A stretch of DNA of 64,000 nt, taken from the NCBI GenBank assembly GCA_010909725.1, contig JAACMV010000010.1:845501-909500 (forward strand). Direction: 5' to 3'. The position numbers were made by a program, and so were the translations under genes. The notes under the pieces were generated by a model. That model was not told the DNA's origin. It ran no database searches and was given only the letters and a program-made list of their open reading frames with translations. Within the stretch, counting starts at the first letter, position 1; the number at the start of each line of letters is the position of its first letter. This DNA is from Picochlorum sp. 'celeri'. Its lineage: Eukaryota; Chlorophyta; Trebouxiophyceae. Positions 28,968 through 38,708 of the stretch are shown piece by piece.

Positions 28968-31100
28968 ATGGTTGGGGGTGGTAATGGTCCACCAAATGAT
29001 AATGGGTCTTCTCAGTTGCGAGAATTAGTGACTGGGAGTGATTCTTGTGATGCCTCTGGGAGTGGGAGGAATGCTGTGTCTTCTCTTGCTGATGCCTTGT
29101 TTCGAGGTAGAGCTGGGTATCGGCAGCAGGTTGGCCAGGCGAATGGATTGGGGATTGAGCAGCAGCCAGTTGAGAGGGATGCTGTGGATAGAGCGTTGAA
29201 TGCACCACTTCCATACTCAAACCATGGGTTTGAGGGACAGGGTGGATTGGACGTGAATGAATTTTTGCAGAGTCAATCCAAAGGGAAGGAGGTTGTTGGT
29301 GAGGCTGGCTTTGATGATATATATGCGGCTGCGGCTGGTGGGGCTATGGGTCATCAGATGGGGCCTGTGGAGCAGACCGGGCCAATTTTGCATGCCTTTT
29401 TGCATAATCAGAGGGGGATGCCAGTCGCGATGGGATTGAATGTTGATGGATTGAATGTTCAAGATAAATGCCATGTCCGTGATCGGAGTACGATTTTAGC
29501 GAGGCAGTTGTTTGCGGATCAGGGGGAGGAGTACATCCATCACCACTTGGATGAACTGATGAGGTCTTTGAGGATTGATCCTTCGGCGTTGCCGACAAGT
29601 GGGGAGTCTGTGCAGCGTCAATGGGATGGTATTTATGAAGGAGCGGGTACCTCTGTGGCGTTGGAGCATGCAGAGGGTTTGCATGGTGCTCGGCAGCAGA
29701 TGCATGAGAGTGGTTGGGCTGATGAATTTTCCAAGAAAATGACCGTGTCGGATGCGTGGGTGGCTGAACATGAAAGTAAAGCGAATGGGTGGGTCCATGA
29801 TTTTGAGAAACAGCAGGAAGAAGACGGAAATAGTACGCAGCGTGCGGCTGGTGTGGATCTGGACCCATCCATATCATCAGTGAGTGCCATGGAGCATACC
29901 AAGAGACTTGCTGATACATTGTCTGCAGAGACGGACCCGAAGTTTAAGCACTCAAAGTTTCTTCAGTTTGTGAGTAAAATGTCACGAGGAGAGATAATTG
30001 TGGATGGGAACGAGGTGAAGGAGGTGCCAAAGGAGAGTGCTGCGTGGGCTAGTGAATTTGTGCCCCCAATTGATCATCACTTTGATCAAGCCGCTCGAGG
30101 GACTGATTGGGCGGATGAATTTGCGAATAAAATGGGATCAAATTGGGCAGACGAGTTTGAGCATGCAGCTGGACAGGGTGATTGGACAGAGGAGTATTTG
30201 CAGTCGCTTGAAAAAGCCACAGTGTTTGGGCAAAGTGGCTATCGGATGAGCGAGAATAATCCTTTCTTGGGTGACATGGATAGCTTTACCAAGGGTAGAA
30301 AGTTGTTTCAGCAGGGTTTGTTGAGTCAGGCAGTTCTAGCGATAGAGGCAGAATGTCAACGGAACCCTGGGAATGCAGAAGCATGGAAATTGCTTGGTAC
30401 AGTTCAGGCAGAGAATGATGACGACATACAGGCGATTGCCGCAATGAATAGGGCATTAGCGTGTGACCCAAATAACACGGATGTACTATTGAGTCTCGGA
30501 GTAAGTCATACAAATGAATTTGACCAAAAGGCTGCAGTTGGGTATCTGAGGCAATGGCTTGGGACACACCCAAGATACAGAGAGCTCGTTCAGAATGATC
30601 CTGGACCTCCAGATTCGTCGCAAAATTTGAGTTATACTATCAGCTTGTTCAAGAGTGCCACGGCACGATCGCATAATGATGCAGATGTGTATGCAGCGCT
30701 GGGAGTTCTCTGCAACCTTGCCAGGCAATATGGAGATGCCGTGGAGGCCTTCAGGCATGCTTTGAACGTCAACCCAAAAGATTACTCATTGTGGAATAAA
30801 CTTGGAGCAACGCTTGCAAATTCTTCTAGATCAGGTGAAGCACTTGATGCATATAGACGGGCATTAGAGCTAAAACCAAATTATATGAGAGCTTGGACAA
30901 ACATGGGTATTTCACTGGCAAACCTTGGTCAGTATGAAGAGAGCTCAAAATACTACGTCAGAGCGCTGACATTGAACAAAGATTCAAGCACTGTTTGGGC
31001 GTATCTGAGGACATCGTTGATCTGCGGGGCTCGGGATGATCTTCTGGGCTTTGCAGATGACAACAATTTGGAAGCCCTGAGACAAGCGTTGCCTCTTTAG
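28968..31100 (+). CDS. PEX5: PEX5, peroxisomal PTS1 receptor
   Basis: 710 aa in one exon. Disordered N-terminal half with PEX14/PEX13-binding W-x3-F/Y motifs: WADEF (~250), WVHDF (~274), WASEF (~360), WADEF (~380), WADEF (~392), WTEEY (~405). A Cys in GSDSCDASGSG near residue 25 may be the monoubiquitination site used for receptor recycling. The C-terminal half is the TPR domain that binds SKL-type signals: AEAWKLLGTVQAENDDDIQA, VYAALGVLCNLARQYGDAVE, ALNVNPKDYSLWNKLGATLAN, ALELKPNYMRAWTNMGISLANL. Length and order match canonical long PEX5. An AATAAA lies at 31128. Confidence 0.97.
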   Translation: MVGGGNGPPNDNGSSQLRELVTGSDSCDASGSGRNAVSSLADALFRGRAGYRQQVGQANGLGIEQQPVERDAVDRALNAPLPYSNHGFEGQGGLDVNEFLQSQSKGKEVVGEAGFDDIYAAAAGGAMGHQMGPVEQTGPILHAFLHNQRGMPVAMGLNVDGLNVQDKCHVRDRSTILARQLFADQGEEYIHHHLDELMRSLRIDPSALPTSGESVQRQWDGIYEGAGTSVALEHAEGLHGARQQMHESGWADEFSKKMTVSDAWVAEHESKANGWVHDFEKQQEEDGNSTQRAAGVDLDPSISSVSAMEHTKRLADTLSAETDPKFKHSKFLQFVSKMSRGEIIVDGNEVKEVPKESAAWASEFVPPIDHHFDQAARGTDWADEFANKMGSNWADEFEHAAGQGDWTEEYLQSLEKATVFGQSGYRMSENNPFLGDMDSFTKGRKLFQQGLLSQAVLAIEAECQRNPGNAEAWKLLGTVQAENDDDIQAIAAMNRALACDPNNTDVLLSLGVSHTNEFDQKAAVGYLRQWLGTHPRYRELVQNDPGPPDSSQNLSYTISLFKSATARSHNDADVYAALGVLCNLARQYGDAVEAFRHALNVNPKDYSLWNKLGATLANSSRSGEALDAYRRALELKPNYMRAWTNMGISLANLGQYEESSKYYVRALTLNKDSSTVWAYLRTSLICGARDDLLGFADDNNLEALRQALPL

Positions 31101-31127
31101 TTCCATGCACCTGGGGATGTGCTATTC

Positions 31128-31133
31128 AATAAA
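31128..31133 (+). terminator. AATAAA polyadenylation-signal-like hexamer after PEX5
   Basis: AATAAA 27 bp after the PEX5 stop, inside the 66-bp gap to the convergent FLVA stop. Confidence 0.4.
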
Positions 31134-31166
31134 GACACATTACATATTTATACAAGGTAATTCAAT

Positions 31167-33377
31167 TTAGTAGTTCGAACCAACTTTACGGAAATGAACA
31201 GCTGCTGGCGTTGCCTCGTCCAGCACTTTTCCATCCTGCACTGTTGCATACAAGAGCCAGTGGTCACCAGTTTCCATCCTCTGCGACACTTCACACTCCA
31301 AATATGATGCTGCATCAGTTAATATTATAGCACCCGAGGACTCGGACCGCTCCGTATTGAGGTTGGCAAATCTATCTTCGCCAGGGGCAAACTGTTTCAC
31401 CATCTCCCTCATAATGGGACGGTCTCTTCCTTCAGCTAATACATTCAACACAAACTTGCCCCCAATAGGTAACAGCGATTCAATCGCTCTGTCCTTTTTA
31501 ACAGCCACGGTAAGTCCTGGGGGATCAAAAGAAGCCTGGGACACCCACGATGCCAACATGCCACTCTCAGCATCCCCATCCTTTGCAGTCAACACACACA
31601 AGGACCCAATAATCCTTCCCGTCGCCAACAATGTGCCCGAGGCATTCTCTGCGACAGACAACTTCTGAGCTGCAGTCTTCTCTCGTATTCTGATATTTTT
31701 CTTCACTGTCTGAGCAAGGTCTGTACCACTCTGCTCACAAATTTGAAGCATGGCCTCTGTTGGCTTGAATTTGCAGCGGATTGATGGAAAGGCAAATGGA
31801 AATGCTGCATCTTTGAGCTTCCCTTCCATCATATCAACAGCCTCACCACTCCATCCAAAGCTACCAAATACACCACATGGAATTTTATTCGTCGCTCCCA
31901 CTCTCATCACTGTGCCCAAGGCTGTCTGAACCTGTGTAGGCATGTGCCCTCCCAGCGTGGGGCTTCCAATCACAAAGCCATCACTCTTGCTAATCGCCTC
32001 TTCGACCTCATCCGCTCCACATTGCTCCAAGTTCAACGTATTAACTCCAACACCTGCTTTTGTAATACCTCTCGATATCGCTTGAGCCAAAGCAGCAGTG
32101 TTTCCATACGCAGATGCATACAAAACTGCAACACTACTAGAGTCCACCAAGTCGATCTGTTCCTTTGTCCACTCTTTGTACCTCATCCACACTTGCATGA
32201 CACTAGATCGAATCACTGGTCCATGGATGGGACAAATGTACGACACTGCGAGCGGCTCTGGAATCCCATCATCTGCCCCCATGACAGCATCATTCACCTC
32301 GTTCAAAAATGATTTGAGTGGGGCCAGCATAGCATCCATTGCCGGATTCCCAACACGTGGAGTTACTTCATTAATCTTCAGCTTATCCAACGCTCGAGAC
32401 ACCTGACGAGCTGCTGGTGCCAACATACAATCAAAGTAGTATTTCACTGAGTCTCCATGCTCACCCCATCCGCCGTCATCAAACGGACTGGATCCAGGCT
32501 CGGCTGCCTCATGCGCCGCAAAGAAACTTGAAGAAAACAGTATTTGATCCATCGATGAATGGACTGCCACCAAATCAGGCCACCGCGGGGTAGGAATTGG
32601 CACAAACTTCAAAACCTCTCCACCACCAAGACCAATGGTTGTGCTTCCCGTCACAAACGTGATAGTCGCATGCCCATCGACAAGCGATTTTAGCTCTTCA
32701 TCTGCATTACATCTATCCTGCAAAAGTTGACCTGCTACTTTCGAGAGATAGACGCGAATCTTTTCATTCTTTGATGCAATGTGCCTCAGCACAGAAACAA
32801 GCGCAGGAATCCTCTCAGGATTCAATCGAGTGATAACAACAGCATCCAGGGAATCCAACACGCCTAAATCTCTCAACCACTCTGTAATATCGTACTCGTA
32901 TGCAGCACTTGGAAGATCGATCAATATCCTATCCTTGTTTGGATTCAACACCTGCTGTGTCTTCACCAGATAAGAATTGGTGGTAGTCCCCTTCTTCTGC
33001 CCAAATTGAATCTCAGGCAACCGCTCTGTACAAGTAGCACGGAGAAGATCCACATTGGCCGTCACAGGTATGCTCTCAAGGTGTACTGGATACGTCTTCT
33101 TTGGTGGAGGTTTCTCCCCAGGGGGCAACTGCGATGCCACATCTGATTGCTGCACTGCCGCACATTGGAGCGATCTTGTTCCATTAAAATTCCTAGATTT
33201 CGAGGATCTGTTTCGACAGATCGGGGCCATGCCTCGAATGCTATGCGTGGTCACCCTATCTTGTCCTCTTGTCGGAACCACTCTAGGAGAGGTCCCGGCC
33301 CCTGATTTCTGGGCATATATGCACCGATTTCCACTCATATCTACCAAATAGTATTTAGAATAGCCATCGGAGAGCAT
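31167..33377 (-). CDS. FLVA: Flavodiiron protein A, plastid (divergent diiron site)
   Basis: 736 aa; in-frame ATGs at 33377 and 33338 are both possible starts. A Ser/Thr/Arg-rich transit peptide covers the first ~70 residues. The metallo-beta-lactamase-like domain follows, but where FLVB has H-x-E-x-D-H this protein has TRLNPER, so the first ligand set is not conserved, as in cyanobacterial Flv1 and plant/algal FLVA. A flavodoxin domain (VAVLYASAYGNTAALAQAI) and a C-terminal flavin-reductase domain (GSLCVLTAKDGD, VSQASFDPPGLTVAVKKDRAIESL) complete the photosynthetic three-domain form. With FLVB it reduces O2 to water downstream of photosystem I. Confidence 0.95.
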   Translation of the reverse strand: MLSDGYSKYYLVDMSGNRCIYAQKSGAGTSPRVVPTRGQDRVTTHSIRGMAPICRNRSSKSRNFNGTRSLQCAAVQQSDVASQLPPGEKPPPKKTYPVHLESIPVTANVDLLRATCTERLPEIQFGQKKGTTTNSYLVKTQQVLNPNKDRILIDLPSAAYEYDITEWLRDLGVLDSLDAVVITRLNPERIPALVSVLRHIASKNEKIRVYLSKVAGQLLQDRCNADEELKSLVDGHATITFVTGSTTIGLGGGEVLKFVPIPTPRWPDLVAVHSSMDQILFSSSFFAAHEAAEPGSSPFDDGGWGEHGDSVKYYFDCMLAPAARQVSRALDKLKINEVTPRVGNPAMDAMLAPLKSFLNEVNDAVMGADDGIPEPLAVSYICPIHGPVIRSSVMQVWMRYKEWTKEQIDLVDSSSVAVLYASAYGNTAALAQAISRGITKAGVGVNTLNLEQCGADEVEEAISKSDGFVIGSPTLGGHMPTQVQTALGTVMRVGATNKIPCGVFGSFGWSGEAVDMMEGKLKDAAFPFAFPSIRCKFKPTEAMLQICEQSGTDLAQTVKKNIRIREKTAAQKLSVAENASGTLLATGRIIGSLCVLTAKDGDAESGMLASWVSQASFDPPGLTVAVKKDRAIESLLPIGGKFVLNVLAEGRDRPIMREMVKQFAPGEDRFANLNTERSESSGAIILTDAASYLECEVSQRMETGDHWLLYATVQDGKVLDEATPAAVHFRKVGSNY

Positions 33378-34281
33378 TCGGGCATCTTTAGGGTCGTGTC
33401 TTAAGAGTCAGAATTACTTAGCGTGGGTTACACCACCAGCCTGGGAGTTCCCGCTCAATGGAGGGGCTGGATCGACTGATCCATTACAATGGACCCCCCA
33501 ATTGGGGGCCCCGCTCCAGGCATCATTGACAATAGAAGGAATGAAGATAAAAAAAGTACGGTATAAGAACAACTACAAAGGACCAAATTTCGACTCAAAT
33601 CAACTCGAGATACAACTCTGCCTGTGACTGTGAACCCACTAATACTAATGGGAGGAGACCAGTGTCAGAGTAACTCTAACGCAGGCAAAAAAAACAACAA
33701 CCGTGATCCAGAGCACACATTTCCAGCGAGGAGTATCCATTCAAGGAAAGCAGTTGCATCACATGTTCATACTGCTGATGACCAATATATACATAAGAGA
33801 AGACATTCCAATAAATAGAATGTTCCTGAAACATACAAATTCATACAAGATGGAAGAGCACTGTCATATTCTCCCAGAGCCCTGCTCATGCGGTGTGAGC
33901 CCACACCGGGAGGTTTGAAAAACAAAGCAATCACCAGACCAGCCACGAGGATTGCTCATGAATGATAAAAGCCACATAATGTGCTGGTCAACAGGGTTCA
34001 CAATAAACCCAGCAAGATAAAGACGATATTCGAAAGGAAAAAGCTCAAGAGGACTCCCAGACTGGTGCTGCAACCCACACTACTGTAATTAACAATTGCT
34101 ACTTTCGGTCCTTTTTGTCCGGACACATCTCCATCCATGGTTCATTTTTCATTTCGTGAGAGACACTACCTGTCAAAAAAAAAAGACTTGTTATGTGATG
34201 ACACGTCACATAAAGCATGTCATGCATTCTGTTCTACAATGTGGAGATCATGTTGCATTACACAGTCTTCTGCTACGTGTG
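33378..34281. other. 904-bp gene-free interval holding an inverted-repeat-bounded element
   Basis: The longest gap between co-directional genes apart from 45.3-47.0 kb. Most of it (about 33412-34090) is the inverted-repeat-bounded element annotated separately. The remainder at 34091-34281 is the 3' flank of the FKBP gene and has T5 at 34111-34115, an A10 run at 34179-34188 and TGATGACACGTCA. No ORF over 75 codons is credible. Confidence 0.6.
33412..34090. mobile_element. Inverted-repeat-bounded element: possible MITE-like transposon or structured RNA gene
   Basis: 33423-33450 and the reverse complement of 34051-34078 match at 24 of 28 positions (GTGGGTT...CACCAG...CTGGGAGT). AATTAC flanks both arms on the outside (33412-33417; complement at 34085-34090). 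Just inside the left arm is a compact three-way junction: outer stem TGGAG/CTCCA, hairpin TGGATC-GACT-GATCCA, hairpin CCCCC-AATT-GGGGG. Near 33893-33911 is CGGTGTG-AGCC-CACACCG. TIRs without a clear target duplication fit a decayed MITE-like element; the dense hairpins also allow a long noncoding RNA closed by a terminal stem. No transposase ORF is present. Confidence 0.5.
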
Positions 34282-34743
34282 CTATCCAGCGAGTGCCATC
34301 AGGTTTGCAACCAAAGCAACCAAAATGGGCAACGCAATTATGGCATCGCTCGATCCACTGTTGATATCCAACAACTTGACTTCAAAGTTTATCGTGGTAT
34401 TTGGGGGAATCACATCTTCAGCTCCTTTCTCTCCGTATGCCAACTCTGGAGGAATCCCTAGAAATCTCTCTTCTTCAATGCACATTCCAGGAATCCCCTG
34501 CTCCCAACCTTGGATCACCGACCCATTGCCGAGAAGGAAAGTGAAGGGAGTGCCCATGTCATAGCTCGATTCGAACACGGTTCCATTCACAAAACTCCCG
34601 ATGTAATGAACAGACAAAAGATCTCCATTCTCTGCCGTACCAAGAGAGCAATCACCTTGGCGTATGATGGTCTTGTTCAACACGGGTTCGGCAACCACGG
34701 CCGACCCCAAGGCCAACAGCATTAAAATAATAATTCGGGTCAT
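34282..34743 (-). CDS. Secretory-pathway FKBP-type peptidyl-prolyl isomerase
   Basis: 153 aa from the ATG at 34743 (an ATG at 34761 is also possible). The signal peptide is MTRIIILMLLALGSAVVA. One FKBP domain follows: GDLLSVHYIGSFVNGTVFESSYDMGTPF written in the FKBP2/FKBP13 style, VIQGWEQGIPGMCIEEERFLGIPPELAYGEKG, IPPNTTINFEVKLLDI. After it, NSGSSD and a hydrophobic C-terminus (IIALPILVALVANLMALAG) without a following charged tail look like a GPI-attachment signal or a tail anchor. It sits between FLVA and FLVB. Catalytic Tyr, Phe and Trp positions look kept. Confidence 0.9.
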   Translation of the reverse strand: MTRIIILMLLALGSAVVAEPVLNKTIIRQGDCSLGTAENGDLLSVHYIGSFVNGTVFESSYDMGTPFTFLLGNGSVIQGWEQGIPGMCIEEERFLGIPPELAYGEKGAEDVIPPNTTINFEVKLLDINSGSSDAIIALPILVALVANLMALAG

Positions 34744-35085
34744 GTGACTCGCTACGAGCATCCTATCCAAACTTTTTTACAAGAATTGACCTTGGGTTTA
34801 GTTACTTTACTACCTGTAGTATATAAAATATGCACTCATTGTTGCCCGAATGGCGAATGTTTTGTACCTTCGGCACAAGATATCTCACGAGATATCAATA
34901 TCGATGCATGCATCTCAGATCTGAGATCTAGATCTCTAGAGATCTCTAGAGATCTGCTAACAGACTCTGGAGCTCGATCGAGCTCCATCGAGATTGGACA
35001 TATACGAGACTGCATTCCTCCAACAAGGCATTACGTGACATAGATTTTTATCTTTCGACCCAAACAAGATTGAATTGTATTCGAG
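34744..35085. promoter_or_regulatory. Divergent FKBP/FLVB intergenic region with nested palindromes
   Basis: 342 bp. Between 34880 and 34987 the DNA is a run of perfect or near-perfect palindromes: ATATCTC..GAGATAT (34880-34895), GATGCATGCATC, TCAGATCTGA, the 25-bp AGATCTCTAG array (34930-34954) and a 20-bp perfect palindrome at 34968-34987. The FLVB start lies 131 bp after the array. Confidence 0.6.
34930..34954. repeat. Second copy of the 25-bp palindromic array
   Basis: Base-for-base identical to 19648-19672. Here it lies 131 bp before the FLVB ATG and 186 bp from the FKBP ATG. Confidence 0.7.
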
Positions 35086-37035
35086 ATGATTGGGTGTGCA
35101 GAGCGGGGATTTCTCCCCATGGCACGGGCTGTTCCTCGAGGCACTTTGCAGCATTCAAAGCAGAATAGAGCATTGGACCAATCTCGATGTCAAAGAAATG
35201 AATTTATGAATACATTTTTCAACCCTAGAACAATGGGAATCTGTTGCAAGGTGGCGAGTGATAGCGAGGTATCCCAAGGTGGTGTGGTACAGGACTGTGG
35301 ACTGCACACGACAGAGGATGGCCGTCGACTGCAGGTGGTGGTTGCGGATATGGGACTGGATACGATTACTATTAGGTGTTTGGACTGGGACAGAGACCGT
35401 TTCGATATCGAATTTGGTCTGCAGAATGGAACAACATACAACAGTTATCTTATTTTTGGAGAAGACAAGACCGCCCTGGTGGATTCGTCTCATGAGAAAT
35501 TCCGCGAGTATTACATGCCTGTTCTTAAGCAAGAACTCGAGTCTCGAGGAAGAAGGCTGGATTATCTGATTGTGTCGCACACAGAACCTGATCATAGTGG
35601 ATTGACAAGGGATGTTGTTGAAACATATCCTGGGGTGCAAGTGATTGGTTCAAAAGTGTGTATTGCATTCCTCGATGGTCTGACGCATGTACAGATGGAT
35701 ACGCGTGTCGTTAAAGGAGGCGATACTGTTGATCTTGGAGGTGGGCATGTGGTTGAGTTTGTCATTGCACCCAACCTCCATTGGCCTGATACAATGTTCT
35801 CATACGATCACGCAAGTCACATCATGTTCACATGTGATGCGTTTGGTATGCATTACTGCTCTGGAGATCCGTATGATACGGATTTGAAGCTTTTGGATGA
35901 CCATTATCGCTTTTACTATGACTGTTTGATGAAGCCAAATGCAAGGTCGGTGACAACGGCATTGAGAAAGGTCAAGGACTTGCCATACCAGTTGATCGGG
36001 AATGGCCATGGTCCATTGCTCAAATACAATGTACCAGAAATGGTGAATCGATATCAGAAATGGAGCGAAGCGACTGCGACAAAATCAACGTCTGTGCTTG
36101 TGTTGTATTCTTCAGATTATGGATACAGTGACAGGTTGAGTCAGACATTGGCGAGGGGTATCACCAAGGCTGATGTGCCGACCGAAATGATGGATTTGCT
36201 ATCTGTGGATCCGCAAGAACTCGTTGAAGCTGTGGGCAGATCTGCTGCCATTGTACTGATGGCATATCCATCGGAGAACAGTGAGGCTAAAGCATCCATG
36301 GGTACGCTTCTCTCAGCTGTGAAGAGCAAACAGACGGTGGTTATTGCTGAGAGTTTTGGAGGGAATGATGAGCCAGTAGATCAGCTGCGCACAGCTTTCC
36401 TCGGGGCTGGTTTGGAACCATTCATGGACCCGCTTCGTGTGAAAGATGTTCCAAATGAGAATGTGTATCAATTGTTTGAAGAATGTGGAACAGATTTGGC
36501 ACAGTCATTGACGCAGAAAGATTCTATTGCGCGAAAGAAAACAGCCATGTCTGGTGATGTGGCAAAAGCATTGGCTCGTGTGTCTGGAGGATTGTATATT
36601 GTCACTGCTGGATTGGCAACCTCGAGTGGGTCTGCAAAGGGAGCCATGGTCGCCTCATGGGTGTCCCAGGCATCCTTTGAGCCCCTCGGAATCACAATTG
36701 CTGTTGCAAAAGATCGTGCCATTGAGTCGTTGATGCAAGTGGGGGACAGTTTTGTGCTTAACTGCTTGGGAGAAGGAGAATATTCTCACATCATGAAGCA
36801 CTTTTTGCAACGATTCCCTGCAGGCGCTGATCGTTTCGAGGGAATCGGATGGCATATTGCTGAGAATGGAAGTCCTGTGTTGGATGACGCGATTGCCAAT
36901 ATCGAATGCAAAGTGGTCAGTCGGATGGAAGCCGCTGACCATTGGGTCACCTATGCAGAGGTCACCAATGGCAGTGTTGCAAAGGCCGATCAACGCACTG
37001 CTGTCCATCGACGAAAGATTGCGAATTATTATTAA
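35086..37035 (+). CDS. FLVB: Flavodiiron protein B, plastid (canonical diiron site)
   Basis: 649 aa, single exon. N-terminal transit-peptide-like stretch of about 55 residues. The diiron ligand motif H-x-E-x-D-H is intact at about 165-170 (VSHTEPDHSG), with further ligands expected in FTCDAFGMHYC and GNGHGPLLKY. The flavodoxin domain (VLVLYSSDYGYSDRLSQTLARG) and the flavin-reductase domain (GGLYIVTAGLA, VASWVSQASFEPLGITIAVAK) follow. Together with FLVA it forms the O2-reducing heteromer that protects PSI under fluctuating light. The stop is 26 bp from the convergent citrate synthase stop. Confidence 0.96.
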   Translation: MIGCAERGFLPMARAVPRGTLQHSKQNRALDQSRCQRNEFMNTFFNPRTMGICCKVASDSEVSQGGVVQDCGLHTTEDGRRLQVVVADMGLDTITIRCLDWDRDRFDIEFGLQNGTTYNSYLIFGEDKTALVDSSHEKFREYYMPVLKQELESRGRRLDYLIVSHTEPDHSGLTRDVVETYPGVQVIGSKVCIAFLDGLTHVQMDTRVVKGGDTVDLGGGHVVEFVIAPNLHWPDTMFSYDHASHIMFTCDAFGMHYCSGDPYDTDLKLLDDHYRFYYDCLMKPNARSVTTALRKVKDLPYQLIGNGHGPLLKYNVPEMVNRYQKWSEATATKSTSVLVLYSSDYGYSDRLSQTLARGITKADVPTEMMDLLSVDPQELVEAVGRSAAIVLMAYPSENSEAKASMGTLLSAVKSKQTVVIAESFGGNDEPVDQLRTAFLGAGLEPFMDPLRVKDVPNENVYQLFEECGTDLAQSLTQKDSIARKKTAMSGDVAKALARVSGGLYIVTAGLATSSGSAKGAMVASWVSQASFEPLGITIAVAKDRAIESLMQVGDSFVLNCLGEGEYSHIMKHFLQRFPAGADRFEGIGWHIAENGSPVLDDAIANIECKVVSRMEAADHWVTYAEVTNGSVAKADQRTAVHRRKIANYY

Positions 37036-37043
37036 TTGTGCTC

Positions 37044-37049
37044 TTTATT
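37044..37049 (-). terminator. AATAAA-like hexamer on minus strand after citrate synthase
   Basis: AATAAA read on the minus strand 12 nt after the citrate synthase stop and only 8 nt past the convergent FLVB stop, so the two 3' UTRs must overlap. Confidence 0.4.
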
Positions 37050-37061
37050 ATTACATGCAAT

Positions 37062-38675
37062 TTAGTACCAATTCGTACCAGCAATGCGCCGTTTATACGC
37101 TGCAGAGGGCTGAACAGCAGACAAATCGTCACCAGCAGTGCGTTCTCCCCGTTGTGACAAATCCACATAATCTCTGTACCATTCACCGCAATAGTCCTGC
37201 TGTGGTCTTACAATCTTGGTATCTGGATCTTCCAGCGTTTCCTTCCAATGCGCTAAATATCCTGTCACGCGTGGCACAGCAAACAAGACTGTAAAGAACT
37301 GAGGAGGAAATCCCATGGCTCTGTAGACCAGACCAGAGTAAAAGTCCACATTCGGATACAACTTTCTCTTCACAAAGTATTCATCTGACCGTGCGACCTT
37401 TTCCAGTTCCATCGCAATTTCAATCAACGGATCTCTGCCGACGATAGAAAACACCTCATCAGCAACCTGACGGATAATTTTGGCCCGAGGGTCATAATTC
37501 TTGTACACCCTGTGCCCAAAACCAAACATGATTTCCTTCCTAGCTTTCACATCTTCAATAAAAGAAGGAATATTAGATTTATCTCCAATTCTCTCGAGCA
37601 TTCTAAGAACAGCTTCATTCGCCCCTCCATGCAATGGACCATACAAGGCCCCAACAGCACCCTGAATGACGGTATACACATCCACCCCGGAAGATGCCAA
37701 ATGACGAGCAGCCGACGTAGAGCAGTTCAACTCATGCTCTGCATGCAGCAAAAACAACACATCCAAGGCCTTTGCAAGCCTTGGATTCGGCACATAGGAT
37801 GATCTATTCGAGGAATCCAGCATGTACAGAAAATTCTCTGTATACCCTAATTTCTGATTAGGCGGCGCTGGCCGCCTTCCAGACGCTCTGTGATACGCAT
37901 ACGCTGCAAGAGTGGGTATCTTTCCGATCAATCGAACAATCTGTTTATCAACAACATCCTTTGACTTGTACACATGCTGACCAGACAGAGCTGGGTTTTG
38001 CTCCGGATGACACGTTGACAATGCAGCAAGACCCGTCAGCAACACACCCATAGGATGTGCATCATGAGGCAACGCTTCAATAGCGTCCTCTACCGCAATT
38101 GGCAACGCAGAGTGCCTCATAACAGCCTCTTCCCAATGCCTCAACTGCTCTGCCCCAGGCAGGTGACCATAAATGACAAGATAAGACACTTCCAAGAGAT
38201 TTGATCGCTCCGCCAACTGCTCAATCGGGTACCCACGGTACCTCAAAATCCCAGCCTCGCCATCAATATACGACACACTGCTCTTGCACGCAGTTGTATT
38301 CACATACCCATTATCAAATGTTCGAAGCCCAACCCCATCCCCTCCTGCCCGAATCTGCTTCAATGCTGTCCCCTGTATCGTCCCATGCTCTGATATAGAC
38401 ACATCATACTGTTTACCAGTCCGTCCGTCCTTGATATGGAGGACGCCACCCCCTCCCCCAGGACTGGGTCTCTCACTTTTGTTCGACCTGCATTCATCCA
38501 TAGTGTTATCGCAGTACACTCGCGCATTCCCAAAACCCAAATTAATATACACATACCTATTGTTTTGTCCCGTAGATCTTGTCGTATTCTGAAGAAGAGA
38601 CTCTTGCGTTTCGTCGACATTCGAATCTTTGCCGACGTGTCGGTGAATAACAGCGAGTCTTTGATGAAATGACAT
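37062..38675 (-). CDS. CSY: Citrate synthase with PTS2-like N-terminus (2 exons)
   Basis: Exons 38675-38557 and 38487-37062 after removal of a 69-bp in-frame GTATGT...AATGCAG intron (514 aa; 537 if retained). The N-terminus has RLAVIHRHV, close to the PTS2 pattern R-[LI]-x5-[HQ]-[LA] except for the final Val. Catalytic residues are in [31 protein letters not shown] and [15 protein letters not shown] (His, His and the family's Asp further on). It groups by motif with the plant glyoxysomal/bacterial type rather than mitochondrial enzyme. It feeds peroxisomal beta-oxidation/glyoxylate carbon. Its ATG is only 33 bp after the stop of the upstream phosphatase gene. Confidence 0.94.
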   Translation of the reverse strand: MSFHQRLAVIHRHVGKDSNVDETQESLLQNTTRSTGQNNRYVYINLGFGNARVYCDNTMDECRSNKSERPSPGGGGGVLHIKDGRTGKQYDVSISEHGTIQGTALKQIRAGGDGVGLRTFDNGYVNTTACKSSVSYIDGEAGILRYRGYPIEQLAERSNLLEVSYLVIYGHLPGAEQLRHWEEAVMRHSALPIAVEDAIEALPHDAHPMGVLLTGLAALSTCHPEQNPALSGQHVYKSKDVVDKQIVRLIGKIPTLAAYAYHRASGRRPAPPNQKLGYTENFLYMLDSSNRSSYVPNPRLAKALDVLFLLHAEHELNCSTSAARHLASSGVDVYTVIQGAVGALYGPLHGGANEAVLRMLERIGDKSNIPSFIEDVKARKEIMFGFGHRVYKNYDPRAKIIRQVADEVFSIVGRDPLIEIAMELEKVARSDEYFVKRKLYPNVDFYSGLVYRAMGFPPQFFTVLFAVPRVTGYLAHWKETLEDPDTKIVRPQQDYCGEWYRDYVDLSQRGERTAGDDLSAVQPSAAYKRRIAGTNWY

Positions 38676-38708
38676 TTTTCACATCCAAAATAGTATACAA
38701 AACAATAA

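Noticed and set aside
29344..29919. 191-codon minus-strand ORF
   Set aside because: Antisense shadow of PEX5.
33423..33840. tmRNA-like GGGGCTGGATCGACT and hammerhead-like CTGATGA strings in the inverted-repeat element
   Set aside because: The GGATC string is fully explained by a simple hairpin, and no GAAA/NUH core follows the CTGATGA.
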